Shown: positions 11,863 through 20,034 of the stretch, piece after piece
Position numbering within the stretch: the stretch's first letter is position 1
Layout: every line of letters starts with the position of its first letter
Assembly: GCF_014695395.1 (NCBI RefSeq)
Contig: NZ_JACJOF010000027.1
Coordinates: 62,001-126,000, forward strand
DNA length: 64,000 nucleotides
Origin: Nodosilinea sp. FACHB-131
GTDB taxonomy: Bacteria; Cyanobacteriota; Cyanobacteriia; Phormidesmidales; Phormidesmidaceae
Direction of reading: 5' to 3'
The notes under the pieces: model-generated
The model's database searches: none
What the model saw: only the letters and a program-made list of their open reading frames with translations
Told to the model about the DNA's origin: nothing
Made by a program: the position numbers and the translations under genes

Positions 11863-13116
11863 GTGGCGAAAAACGTTGTGAAGAATGCTGTGAGAATAGA
11901 TTTCAGCACCATTTTGGATCAAAAACGCGACACGATTATCGAGTTGTGGATTAACGCGGTTTTTGAAGATCAGCAAATTGAAGCTACCAATGAATTAACG
12001 TTCAACGCAGTGCGCGACAGTTTGCCCAGAGTGCTCGAATCTCTCGCCGCCATGATGGCTGACGGCGAGCCAGAAAACTTTGAAATTGTTGATGAGGCCA
12101 GTCTAGAACATGGTTTAATTCGCGCCGAGCAGGGGTTTGAACCGGCAGAAATTGCCCGCGAATATCGCCTGCTGCGATCGGTGATTTTTTCGGAGCTAGA
12201 AGCCGATTTGGTGCAGGCGGAACCCAAGGATGTGCTGTGGGCCATTCGACTGATTGATGCGGTGATCGATGAGGCGATCGCCCGCTGTTTTGACAGCTAT
12301 ACCCAAACCCGTATGGAGGAGCTCGATCAGCTCCGAGCCCAAATGCAGCTCACTAATCAAGAGCTAACGCGTCTGGTGCGGGCTAGCCACGACAACATGT
12401 CAAAGCTAACCCACGAACTCAAAACTCCGTTGACCTCAATTATTGGCTATGCCGATTTATTTCTGCGCCAGCAGCAGCAGGCCGAAATCAAAGATTCCTA
12501 CGCCCATCTAGAAAGCATTGAGCGCGTGTTGCGCAGCGGGCGGCTTTTGCTGCGGTTGATCAACGACACCCTACAACTGCAGAAAGGTGATGGACAGATT
12601 AAGCTCAAGCTGGTGACGATCGCTCCCCACGAGCTGATTCAGTCAGTGATCGAAATCATTGAACCGCTAGTGCGCAATAAGGGGTTGGAGCTGCGGGTGG
12701 CGTGCGATCGCCTGCCCCCGGCAGTGCAGACCGACCCCCTGCGCCTACAGCAGATTATTACCAATCTACTGAGCAATGCGATTCGCTATACCGAGACTGG
12801 ATATGTCTCTATTGCAGCCGCAACCCTGGACGATGGTGCAGCCTCCCCAGAGAGAAATCGCCGCTGGTCAGTTACCGTCACCGACAGTGGCGTCGGCATT
12901 CCTCAGGTTGAGCAGAAATATATTTTCGAGCCCTATTACCGGGTTAGCCACGGCCCCACCCCTGATGGTGACCAGGGCACAGGCTTAGGCTTAGCGATTG
13001 TGGCCCAGCTGGTCAATTTGATGCAGGGCGAGATTTCGGTGTCATCGCAACCGGGTCAAGGTTCCACCTTTACGGTGATTTTACCGATCGAACAGCATGA
13101 GCTTGAGCTGGTCTAG
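11863..13116 (+). CDS. Sensor histidine kinase with RsbRD-like N-terminal domain
   Basis: A 417-aa cytoplasmic histidine kinase without membrane segments. The first ~150 residues are helical with ILDQKRDTIIELWINAV and FEPAEIAREYRLLRSVI, the pattern of the RsbRD N-terminal / globin-like sensor domain. The HisKA H-box is MSKLTHELKTPLTSIIGYADL (His near 184), and the ATPase has IITNLLSNAIRYTETG (N box), DSGVGIP (G1) and GTGLGLAIV (G2). Translation starts at a GTG 2 nt after the malQ stop, so coupling is likely; a GTG five codons later is an alternative. No response regulator gene is nearby. Confidence 0.93.
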   Translation: MAKNVVKNAVRIDFSTILDQKRDTIIELWINAVFEDQQIEATNELTFNAVRDSLPRVLESLAAMMADGEPENFEIVDEASLEHGLIRAEQGFEPAEIAREYRLLRSVIFSELEADLVQAEPKDVLWAIRLIDAVIDEAIARCFDSYTQTRMEELDQLRAQMQLTNQELTRLVRASHDNMSKLTHELKTPLTSIIGYADLFLRQQQQAEIKDSYAHLESIERVLRSGRLLLRLINDTLQLQKGDGQIKLKLVTIAPHELIQSVIEIIEPLVRNKGLELRVACDRLPPAVQTDPLRLQQIITNLLSNAIRYTETGYVSIAAATLDDGAASPERNRRWSVTVTDSGVGIPQVEQKYIFEPYYRVSHGPTPDGDQGTGLGLAIVAQLVNLMQGEISVSSQPGQGSTFTVILPIEQHELELV

Positions 13117-13124
13117 CCGCCTCG

Positions 13125-14276
13125 TCAGTCGCGGGGACGGGGGACTAGCAGCCGGGGCGATCGCGGCGCAGTCAGCAGTTGTCGCCAAATCTGCTCGTAG
13201 CGCTGGGCCATGGCTTGAGCCGTAAACTGAGCCACCGCCACCGCTCGACCCCGCTGCCCCAGCCGCTCGCGCAGAGCGGCATCGGCTTTGAGGCGGCGGA
13301 GGGCGCTGACTAAACCCATGACACCGTTTTTCTCAATCAGCAGCCCTGTTTCCTGCTCGATTACGGCTTCTGCCACACTGCCTACCCGAGTAGCAATCAC
13401 GGGTCGGGCCGCCAGCATGGCTTCCACAATTGCCAAGGGAAAGCCCTCCGAGCGCGACGGCAAAACAAAAATGTCGACGTTGGGCAAGTAGGCGCGAGGG
13501 TTGTCGACCCAACCCGGCAAAGAAACGCGATCGCCAATGCCCAGATCTTGAGCTAGCTGTTCCAGGGCTGGACGTTCTTCCCCATCGCCCCACACAACCA
13601 CGTGGGTATCTTCAACCTGAGCGATCGCGCGCAGCAAAATATCGTGGGCCTTCATCGCATCTAGGCGACCCACACTGCCCACCACCAGTCTGGGCTCTTT
13701 CAGGACTGGGCCTGGGGCGCGCTCAACGTCGATGTCGGGCACACCATTGGGCACAGACATCACCGTGTTGCGCCCCAGGACATAAAAATCCTCCATGCGC
13801 CTGGCCGAGGCTTCACCCACCGCGACATGGGCATCAACCCGCAGCGATAGCGATCGCGTCCGCCACAGCGCGATCGCATCCGTAGTGCGCAGCGGCAGCT
13901 GATCGACCCGTACAACTCGCGCTTGGGGCAGAGTCAGGGCCGCCGCCAGTCCCGTGGCCCCAGCCCAGGGCGTACATAGGTTGAGATGCACAATGTCGGG
14001 GCGCAGCCGATGCAGGGTAGCGAGATGAGCCGCCATGGAGGGCAACCCCGCCGGCGGTAAAACAATTTTCTCAGCACCGGGCCGCTGGCTGGCGATCGCA
14101 TCGACCACAGTAGCCGAGAGCCCCAGCACTGTAATGGCAATATCCTTCGACACCGTTGCCACTAAATGACCCAGGCTAAACTCCGCTCCCCCCATCCCAA
14201 GGGAATCTGTATAGACCACAACTCGCGGAGCAGGTTGAGAACCACGGCCTGACGAAGGCGCGTTTGCATTGATCAT
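13125..14276 (-). CDS. GT4 family glycosyltransferase
   Basis: A 383-aa GT-B glycosyltransferase. The N-terminal domain starts RVVVYTDSLGMGGAEFSLGHL, which is typical of acceptor-binding halves, and the C-terminal domain has VVGSVGRLDAMKAHDILLRAI and the E-x7-E signature in SRSEGFPLAIVEAMLAARPVIAT followed by GSVAEAV. It transfers a sugar from a nucleotide-sugar to an unknown acceptor, probably a lipid or polysaccharide precursor. It sits alone on the minus strand, converging with the histidine kinase gene, with no other polysaccharide genes around it. Confidence 0.9.
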   Translation of the reverse strand: MINANAPSSGRGSQPAPRVVVYTDSLGMGGAEFSLGHLVATVSKDIAITVLGLSATVVDAIASQRPGAEKIVLPPAGLPSMAAHLATLHRLRPDIVHLNLCTPWAGATGLAAALTLPQARVVRVDQLPLRTTDAIALWRTRSLSLRVDAHVAVGEASARRMEDFYVLGRNTVMSVPNGVPDIDVERAPGPVLKEPRLVVGSVGRLDAMKAHDILLRAIAQVEDTHVVVWGDGEERPALEQLAQDLGIGDRVSLPGWVDNPRAYLPNVDIFVLPSRSEGFPLAIVEAMLAARPVIATRVGSVAEAVIEQETGLLIEKNGVMGLVSALRRLKADAALRERLGQRGRAVAVAQFTAQAMAQRYEQIWRQLLTAPRSPRLLVPRPRD

Positions 14277-14472
14277 TCGTTCATGGCATCCCTACACCAT
14301 TTATTCAGCAGCGTTTCGCTGGCTTCGTCTTCCCCACTGAGGCAGAAAGCTCCAGACAGCACAGCAAATATTCCACCGATACATTGTTCCAAGGTGCTCA
14401 AGTCTAAAATATTGCAGCTTCTAGACCCTGGCCTAGGGCTCTCAAGCGCCCTCCACAAGTAGGTAGAAACAG

Positions 14473-14883
14473 ATGGCTGGCGAAACCAACCTCACCAGAC
14501 TGCTATTGTCCATGCAACCGATTCTCCGCGAGGGGGAATATGTGTTTTGTACCCTTCCAGACCCAAGTGGTCACGACCTCGATCCCATTGGATTCTTCAA
14601 AGAAGAGGAAGGACTGACGCTGATCTTGTCGCGGTCCCAGGCCGAGGCAGCAGGACTGCCCTACTCAGCCGTCTTTACCATGATCACCCTGTCAGTGCAT
14701 TCCAGCCTGGAGGCGGTAGGGTTTTTGGCGGCGATCGCCACCCGACTTGCCAGCCACGGGATCAGCGTCAACCCCGTTTCAGCCTTTTACCACGATCACC
14801 TGTTTGTGCCCATGGCCCAGGCTGAGACGGCGATCGCCCTGCTCCACAAGCTTGCAGCAGAAAACAGCACCAGCAGTCCTTAA
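14473..14883 (+). CDS. ACT domain protein
   Basis: A 136-aa protein of the two-part ACT_3/ACT_7 type: an N-terminal strand set (LLLSMQPILREGEYVFCTL) leading to LILSRSQAEAAGL, then an ACT fold with LSVHSSLEAVGFLAAIATRLASHGISVNPVSAFYHDHLFVP. Proteins of this kind are thought to sense small ligands such as amino acids, but their targets are mostly unknown. It lies 79 bp upstream of the dioxygenase gene on the same strand and may share its transcript. Confidence 0.88.
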   Translation: MAGETNLTRLLLSMQPILREGEYVFCTLPDPSGHDLDPIGFFKEEEGLTLILSRSQAEAAGLPYSAVFTMITLSVHSSLEAVGFLAAIATRLASHGISVNPVSAFYHDHLFVPMAQAETAIALLHKLAAENSTSSP

Positions 14884-14925
14884 GCACCGACCTGCCGATT
14901 CTTGAACAGAAGTGCTAGTCTTATA

Positions 14926-14974
14926 TCAAATAGTTCTAGTTAAAACTATCTAGATTAAAACTATGGCATCCCTA
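14926..14974 (+). promoter_or_regulatory. Possible operator in front of the dioxygenase gene
   Basis: An AT-rich imperfect repeat, TAGTTAAAACTAT then TAGATTAAAACTAT, runs into the start codon; the first copy also pairs as ATAGTT...AACTAT. Spacing and symmetry resemble a repressor site, but no regulator can be named. Confidence 0.25.
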
Positions 14975-15760
14975 CCCAGTCTGTTTGTTTCCCATGGGGC
15001 ACCCGACCTGCCCCTGCGTGCTGGCCCGACCCAAGACTTTCTGCGATCGCTCTTGCAGACTCTGCCAAAGCCAAAGGCAATCCTGGCGGTCTCGGCTCAC
15101 TGGCTCACAGCCCAGCCCACGGTCAGCGCCGCCGAGCAGCCCAAGACGATCTACGATTTCGGCGGCTTTTCCCAGGCGCTCTACAAGCTGAACTACCCTG
15201 CCCCAGGAAATCCACAGCTGGCAGTGCAGGTGATGTCTAGGCTCACCGAGGCCGGGTTCTCGGCCCGCGTAGATGGCGATCGCGGCTTCGACCACGGCGT
15301 TTGGACGCCGCTAATTTTGGCAGCGCCAGAGGCCACCATCCCCGTCGTGCAGCTTTCGCTTCAGCCCCACGAAACGCCGCTGCACCACTACCAACTTGGC
15401 AAAGCCCTCGCCCCCCTGCGGAATGAAGGCGTGCTAATTTTTGCCAGCGGTGCCGCCACCCACAACCTGGGGGCCTTCAACGGCAGCTACAATGCCCCAC
15501 CCCCCGCCTGGGCCGTGGCCTTTGATAACTGGCTGGCCGAGGCTATTACCCAGGCGGGTAGGTCTTCAACCAACGCCGCCAACGACATCCAACGCCTGCT
15601 CAACTATCGCCAGCACGCCCCCCACGCCGCCCAAAACCACCCCAGCGAAGAGCACCTGCTGCCCCTGTTCGTCGCCCTCGGTGCCGGTGGCCCCAGCCAG
15701 CAAATTCACCACGGCTTCACCTACGGAGCCTTCAGCATGGCTGCCTATCGATTTGATTAG
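14963..15760 (+). CDS. ygiD: Class III extradiol (LigB-type) dioxygenase, DODA/YgiD-like
   Basis: A 265-aa enzyme matching the DODA/YgiD family (about 260-270 aa). Metal and active-site histidines are visible in FVSHGAPDLPL (N terminus), LAVSAHWLT, DRGFDHGVWTPL and the late HHGFTYGAF. Relatives use a non-haem metal to cleave catechols such as L-DOPA at the 4,5 bond; in bacteria the physiological substrate is usually unknown. The ATG at 14963 is preceded by an AT-rich repeat and has no strong Shine-Dalgarno. It is followed by the glutathionyl-hydroquinone reductase gene, a plausible partner in aromatic or quinone detoxification. Confidence 0.92.
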   Translation: MASLPSLFVSHGAPDLPLRAGPTQDFLRSLLQTLPKPKAILAVSAHWLTAQPTVSAAEQPKTIYDFGGFSQALYKLNYPAPGNPQLAVQVMSRLTEAGFSARVDGDRGFDHGVWTPLILAAPEATIPVVQLSLQPHETPLHHYQLGKALAPLRNEGVLIFASGAATHNLGAFNGSYNAPPPAWAVAFDNWLAEAITQAGRSSTNAANDIQRLLNYRQHAPHAAQNHPSEEHLLPLFVALGAGGPSQQIHHGFTYGAFSMAAYRFD

Positions 15761-15764
15761 TTTT

Positions 15765-15802
15765 AAGTTTTGAATTCACTCTCAACTCAAAATTCAAAAC
15801 TT
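15765..15802 (+). terminator. Perfect 12-bp inverted repeat after the dioxygenase gene
   Basis: AAGTTTTGAATT (15765-15776) pairs exactly with AATTCAAAACTT (15791-15802) over a 14-nt loop and runs into a pyrimidine-rich tract. The stem is AU-rich with no long U run, so it may be a weak terminator or a mobile palindromic repeat; similar TTTGAATTTTAGAGTTT sequence is found near 51395-51411. Confidence 0.45.
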
Positions 15803-15868
15803 TCCCCACTCCCCCCATCATCCCCACCTCCCTCATCTTCCCCATCCCCTTCTCATAGGACACCCCCC

Positions 15869-16861
15869 ATGGCCCTCGGCAGACTGATCAACGGCAAATG
15901 GTCCACAGAATGGACCGAACGCAGCGAATCCGGCGAATTTCAGCGCATGCCGACCCTGTTTCACGATTGGGTAACGGCGGATGGCTCCAGCGGCTTCAAG
16001 GTCGAGCCGGGGCGCTACCACCTGTATGTGTCGCTGGGCTGTCCCTGGGCGCACCGCACTGTGCTGCTGCGATCGCTCAAAGGGCTACAAGGGGCGATCG
16101 GTCTCTCCATTGTTGACCCGGTAATCAGCGACCAGGGCTGGAAATTCTCAAAGCGCTTCGGCAGCATTCCCGACAGCCTCTACGGGGCGGAATATCTGTG
16201 GCAGCTCTACACCCGGGCCAAGGCCGACTACACCGGCCGCGTCACCGTGCCCGTGCTGTGGGATACGCAGACCCAAACCATTGTCAACAACGAGTCGCGC
16301 CAGATCATTCAGATGTTGAACTCTGAGTTCAACGAGTTTGCCGAGTTTCCCCAGCGCAACTTCTACCCCGAGGCGCTGCGGCCCCAGATTGACGCAGCGA
16401 TGGATGCTATCTATCAGCCAATCAACAATGGCGTCTACCGCAGTGGCTTTGCGGCTTCCCAGGCAGCCTACAATGGTGCGGTGACGGAGCTGTTTGAGGC
16501 ACTGGATCACTGGGAGGGCGTCCTCGGTCAGCAGCGCTACCTGGTGAGCGACCAGATCACCCTGGCCGATTGGTGCATGTTCACCACCCTGTTTCGCTTT
16601 GATTTGGCTTACTACGGGCTGTTCAAAACCAACCTCAAGCGCCTGGTAGACTATCCCAACCTGTGGGGTTACTGCCGCGAGCTGTATCAGCAGCGGGGGG
16701 TAGCTGAGTGGTGTAGCGCAGAGCATGTCAAGCAGCTCTACTACGGGGGCCTGCCCGAACTTAACCCCAGCAGCATTGTGCCTGCTGGGCCAGCGATCGA
16801 CTATGAAGAACCCCACGGGCGAGAGCATCAAGCTAAGTCTTTTCAAAGCATTGCGGCTTAG
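15869..16861 (+). CDS. yqjG: Glutathionyl-hydroquinone reductase (ECM4/YqjG-type GST)
   Basis: A 330-aa Xi-class glutathione transferase, close to the 328 aa of E. coli YqjG. The catalytic cysteine is in LYVSLGCPWAHRTVLLRSL, and WDTQTQTIVNNESRQIIQMLN and DQITLADWCMF match the family. It reduces glutathionyl-hydroquinones in the cytosol. I chose the ATG at 15869 (after ATAGGAC) instead of the in-frame ATG at 15770, because the latter would add a 33-residue Ser/Pro tract encoded by an intergenic pyrimidine-rich repeat. It follows the dioxygenase gene by about 110 bp. Confidence 0.92.
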   Translation: MALGRLINGKWSTEWTERSESGEFQRMPTLFHDWVTADGSSGFKVEPGRYHLYVSLGCPWAHRTVLLRSLKGLQGAIGLSIVDPVISDQGWKFSKRFGSIPDSLYGAEYLWQLYTRAKADYTGRVTVPVLWDTQTQTIVNNESRQIIQMLNSEFNEFAEFPQRNFYPEALRPQIDAAMDAIYQPINNGVYRSGFAASQAAYNGAVTELFEALDHWEGVLGQQRYLVSDQITLADWCMFTTLFRFDLAYYGLFKTNLKRLVDYPNLWGYCRELYQQRGVAEWCSAEHVKQLYYGGLPELNPSSIVPAGPAIDYEEPHGREHQAKSFQSIAA

Positions 16862-16870
16862 GTGCCGCTG

Positions 16871-17698
16871 CTAGTCGCCCAACGTCAGGCGAGCGTTGGT
16901 TGCTAGGGACCTGAGGGCAATCAGATCGGGGGTTGCCGGTTTTACCTCGTCCGCTTCTGGCTGGGTCAACCACAGCAGATACTCGATGTTGCCCGCTGGG
17001 CCGAGCAGGGGCGACCAAGTGAGCCCCTGGTAAACCCACCCGAGGGACTGAGCCGAGGCCAGCACGCTGGCGATCGCATCCGCCTGATCCCCAGGGTCAC
17101 GCACGACGCCCTTTTTGCCGACGCGATCGCGCCCTACCTCAAACTGGGGTTTCACCAGCAGCACGACTTCTCGCGGTGGCACCAGCAGCGCCCAAAAGGC
17201 GGGCAGCACCTTGGTCAGCGAAATAAATGACACATCCATCACCCCCAAGTCGGGGCGGGGATCATTCTCGCCGTAGAGCTGCTCAGGGGTGAGGTGGCGC
17301 AGGTTGGTGCGCTCGCGCAGCACCACGCGCGGGTCCTGACGCAGCGCCCAGGCCACCTGACCATAGCCCACATCGATGCCGTAGACCAGCTCAGCTCCGG
17401 CTTGCAGCAGGCAGTCGGTAAAGCCGCCGGTCGAAATTCCTCCATCTAGCGCAATCCGTCCTTTGGGCTCAATCGGGAATTCGCCCAGAGCTTTGGCCAG
17501 CTTTTCGCCGCCGCGCGAGACATAGGGCGATCGCGCCTTCACCAGCAGTTCCACATCCTCGGCAAAGGCCGTGCCCGGTTTATCCACCACAGCGTGGTTC
17601 ACCTGCACCTCCCCCGCGCGAATTAGCCGCTGGGCCTGCTGCCGCGATTCACACAGCCCGCGTTCTACCAGCAGGGCATCTAGACGCTGTTTAGCCAT
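16871..17698 (-). CDS. tlyA: TlyA family rRNA 2'-O-methyltransferase / hemolysin-like protein
   Basis: A 275-aa protein with an N-terminal S4 RNA-binding domain (RLDALLVERGLCESRQQAQRLIRAGEVQVN) and a FtsJ-like methyltransferase domain with SPYVSRGGEKLAKAL, the SAM loop DGGISTGGFTDCLLQ, and GVMDVSFISLTKVLP. TlyA of mycobacteria 2'-O-methylates 16S and 23S rRNA; the cyanobacterial orthologue is presumed similar. The SAM loop reads DGGISTGG where DvGaSTGG is usual. It runs 11 bp behind the upstream TPR gene, so both are likely one transcript. Confidence 0.92.
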   Translation of the reverse strand: MAKQRLDALLVERGLCESRQQAQRLIRAGEVQVNHAVVDKPGTAFAEDVELLVKARSPYVSRGGEKLAKALGEFPIEPKGRIALDGGISTGGFTDCLLQAGAELVYGIDVGYGQVAWALRQDPRVVLRERTNLRHLTPEQLYGENDPRPDLGVMDVSFISLTKVLPAFWALLVPPREVVLLVKPQFEVGRDRVGKKGVVRDPGDQADAIASVLASAQSLGWVYQGLTWSPLLGPAGNIEYLLWLTQPEADEVKPATPDLIALRSLATNARLTLGD

Positions 17699-17709
17699 CG
17701 GTGCATCCC

Positions 17710-18156
17710 CTAGGCAGCGGTGCTGGGTTTGAGGCCCCGGCGGCTGGCAATTTGTTCGAGCTGCTGCTTAACCAGATCAAGCCGGGGCTTGGTGCTTTGG
17801 CGATCGTACAGTTCGCTAGCTTTCAGTAACGCCTGCACGGCCTGCCCATCGGTGCCCATGTTGGCGTAGGCCAACCCACCGTTGTGGAAGGCTTCGGCAC
17901 AGTCAGGCTCGGCCACCATCACAGCAGTGAACTGATCAATAGCCACCGGATAGCGGCCCTTAGTAAAGGCCGCACAGCCCGCCTCAAACTGAGTTCTAGC
18001 CTCATCACCGATGGGGATGGAAAGCTCTACAATCGGAGCCGGAAACAGGGCGCTGTTGCCCAAGGGGCGACGATAGGCCCACACCATTACCCCCATGCCA
18101 AAGCCCAGCACAGCCAGTACCACCGATAGCCAAATCACCAGTTCCACAGGGTTCAA
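17710..18156 (-). CDS. Membrane-anchored TPR protein
   Basis: A 148-aa protein with one N-terminal membrane helix (residues about 5-28) followed by roughly two tetratricopeptide repeats: ARTQFEAGCAAFTKGRYPVAIDQFTAVMVAEPDCAEAFHNGGLAYANMG and the next helix pair. The C terminus is basic and helical. TPRs mediate protein contacts; no catalytic motif is present and no partner can be named. It is upstream of tlyA on the same strand. Confidence 0.8.
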   Translation of the reverse strand: MNPVELVIWLSVVLAVLGFGMGVMVWAYRRPLGNSALFPAPIVELSIPIGDEARTQFEAGCAAFTKGRYPVAIDQFTAVMVAEPDCAEAFHNGGLAYANMGTDGQAVQALLKASELYDRQSTKPRLDLVKQQLEQIASRRGLKPSTAA

Positions 18157-18322
18157 TCTCCAATAAGTAGACCCAAAACCGTTTAGACGCCTCTGCTAAA
18201 AGCTGCGGTCAACACCGACCATATCACCGACTCGCCGCCTCACCTTGCCGGAAAATCAGCATCTCAAACTGAATAACCTAAAGACATGACCCAGCCATCT
18301 GACCCTTAGCCCCACCCTAACT

Positions 18323-19126
18323 ATGCAACATGTTTTAAGGGGAATCGCGATCGCCCTCAGGGGTCGATCAAAGACCATCTCCCTCAACGGCCAAACTTTA
18401 ACCATTGCCCTGTTGATAGCAGGGGGCATGGCCCTCGCTGGCTGCGAGCAGGCTTCAACTCCTGAGCCGGTTGAACCAGCCCAGGAAACACAATCGGTAA
18501 CCGACTCGGAGGGTCAGACTGACGCGATCGCAACCATCCAAGCCATTGTCGCCAACCCCGTCTCGGTCACCCTCGGTCAGGGCGAGCCTGAGCCAGCCCA
18601 AGTTGACCAGGCCATGGCCTACGGCGACCAGATTCGCACCGCCGATCAGGCCCTGGCCGAGGTGGGCTTAGTCAACGGAGCGATGTTTCGCATTGGCGGC
18701 AACGCGGCCCTCACCCTGCAACCCAGCCAACTCCGGCTCGACTCCGGACAGATGATTACCTGGGTCGAAGGCGCACTGGCCGAGCCCATCGAAATCGTTA
18801 CCCCCGCCGGCATTGCCGGCGTTCGCGGCACCACAGTGTTTGTCAACATCGAAGACGATCCCAATGCCCCGGTCGAGATTTTCTCCTGGGAAGGAGAAGT
18901 GGCCTTTCGGCTAGCTGACAGTGAGAACGAGGTGGTTTTAAGCAGTGGCGAGCAGCTGTTTATCTACCCAGGCGAGCGAGATATCGAAGCGCTGAGTCAG
19001 CAGGTGCAGCCCCTCGATCGGGCCGTCGCTCAAGAGCGCTTGGAGGGAAGCCCACTGATCAACGGGTTTAGCAGCCCACTACCGACCCGACCTGAGATCG
19101 AAGCTACCGTTGATGCTCTGGAATAA
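18323..19126 (+). CDS. FecR-domain lipoprotein
   Basis: A 267-aa exported protein. A long basic N terminus leads to a hydrophobic segment and a lipobox, MALAGC (Cys near residue 41), predicting a lipoprotein; an acidic linker follows. The remainder has a FecR-type beta domain: YGDQIRTADQALAEVGLVNGAMFRIG, IEIVTPAGIAGVRGTTVFVNI and VEIFSWEGEVAF. In this family the FecR domain occurs both in iron-signalling anti-sigma factors and in many surface proteins. No sigma factor or TonB receptor gene is adjacent, so a structural surface role is more likely. Confidence 0.85.
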   Translation: MQHVLRGIAIALRGRSKTISLNGQTLTIALLIAGGMALAGCEQASTPEPVEPAQETQSVTDSEGQTDAIATIQAIVANPVSVTLGQGEPEPAQVDQAMAYGDQIRTADQALAEVGLVNGAMFRIGGNAALTLQPSQLRLDSGQMITWVEGALAEPIEIVTPAGIAGVRGTTVFVNIEDDPNAPVEIFSWEGEVAFRLADSENEVVLSSGEQLFIYPGERDIEALSQQVQPLDRAVAQERLEGSPLINGFSSPLPTRPEIEATVDALE

Positions 19127-19166
19127 CCCGTTAAGGTAGAGGGAGTTGATCAAGGCTGCCCTACTA

Positions 19167-19493
19167 ATGACCTTAGATGAGCTACGAACCCACCTTCTGG
19201 CCTTGACTCCAGTGGAGAAGGCTGAAGCTGTTCACCTTTTGGTGCAGAGCTTAGGCAATGTTTGGACTGGAATTGAAAAGACCCCAGGAGTTGTAGGCGG
19301 TGATGCCTGTCTCGTCGGAACTCGCATTCCAGTTTGGGACTTGGTTCAGTATCGCCGTGTAGGGGCATCGGATGCCAAAATTTTAGAGGCCTATCCCCAG
19401 TTGACAGCGACCCATCTGGCCAATGCTTGGGACTATGCCGCAGCGCACACCGACGAAATCGAACAAGCTATTCAACAAAACGAGGCCGCTTGA
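19167..19493 (+). CDS. DUF433 antitoxin-like protein
   Basis: A 108-aa protein if the ATG at 19167 is used; a TTG at 19146 would add seven residues but lacks a sensible ribosome site. The DUF433 domain covers the centre and end: EKTPGVVGGDACLVGTRIPVWDLVQYRR, GASDAKILEAYPQLTATHLANAWDYAAAHTDEIEQAI. DUF433 proteins are small winged-helix proteins normally paired with a DUF5615 PIN-like toxin just downstream. Here only a short toxin-like tail follows, so this appears to be an orphan antitoxin. Confidence 0.88.
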   Translation: MTLDELRTHLLALTPVEKAEAVHLLVQSLGNVWTGIEKTPGVVGGDACLVGTRIPVWDLVQYRRVGASDAKILEAYPQLTATHLANAWDYAAAHTDEIEQAIQQNEAA

Positions 19494-19496
19494 GGG

Positions 19497-19604
19497 TGGT
19501 TTGTCTCTCCTTGGAATAGCTTTACAACAGCTGTTTGCCAAGCGCTCGAGAATTGTGAGGCGATCGCAGGCCAGCTAGTACGCGTCACTAAGAATCAGGA
19601 TTGA
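19497..19604 (+). pseudogene. Remnant of DUF5615-type toxin C terminus
   Basis: Four nucleotides after the DUF433 stop, the frame encodes about 35 codons ending in TGA. The end, ALENCEAIAGQLVRVTKNQ, resembles the C terminus of DUF5615 proteins, which close with a helix and a strand of the type LaGqLiRVnrp. No start codon or N-terminal PIN-like part is present. The match is short and made from memory of the family, so it is tentative. Confidence 0.4.
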
Positions 19605-19686
19605 CGCGGGTTAAGGTGTGCAACTGCATACTTATGCTGTCCCGACGATCGCCACCAAAATGTAAGTGTTACCTATCGACAGGCAG

Positions 19687-19851
19687 CTGTTGATTGAGTT
19701 CATCGCCCTATCCATTAAAATCGCGACGGTGTTAGTTGAATTCATTGCCCCATTTATAAGGATCACTTTCGTGATCTAAACGAGAATGAAAGTGTTTATT
19801 ATGAATGAGCTCCTGTTAATTGAATTCATCCGCCTATCCTTAAGGAACATC
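19687..19851 (+). repeat. Three imperfect ~39-bp direct repeats
   Basis: Each unit begins C/GTGTTRRTTGARTTCAT, continues with Y-rich CCYAT and ends near TWAARRATC or AACATC. Units 1 and 2 are adjacent with a 2-bp gap; unit 3 is 45 bp further on. The same-orientation arrangement upstream of the gene at 20035 could be a regulatory array or decayed mobile repeat. Confidence 0.55.
19761..19794 (+). promoter_or_regulatory. Overlapping alternative hairpins
   Basis: GATCAC (19761-19766) pairs with GTGATC (19771-19776), while CACTTTC (19764-19770) pairs perfectly with GAAAGTG (19788-19794). The two stems share bases, so they cannot form together. This has the geometry of a switch but no ligand or regulated gene can be proposed from sequence alone. 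Confidence 0.35.
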
Positions 19852-20034
19852 CTCTTTTTACTAGAAAACACCGTCATCACTAGCTAAAGTGCTGGCCTTA
19901 TGCTCCAAAAATGACGGCAAAATTACTGAGCCTTTTGGCCTAGCAAGCACATCTCAACTCCCGCAGAACTATCAGTTTCGGGGCATTGGCCGCTGTGCCA
20001 TTTTGAAAGGGACAACCCTATGGAGGTGCATCCT

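Larger units (their letters stand above)
19605..20034. other. Repeat-bearing intergenic region
   Basis: This 430-bp spacer has no credible gene. It holds three copies of a ~39-bp imperfect direct repeat at about 19687-19726, 19729-19767 and 19813-19851, and two mutually exclusive hairpins between copies two and three. The 13-mer GTGATCTAAACGA here also occurs at 802-814. Confidence 0.6.

Noticed and set aside
15770-15868. N-terminal extension of the glutathionyl-hydroquinone reductase
   Set aside because: Ser/Pro low complexity from an intergenic tract; the family starts at the ATG at 15869.
19687-19851. CRISPR array
   Set aside because: Only three imperfect direct repeats, with spacings of 2 and 45 bp and no cas gene in the window.
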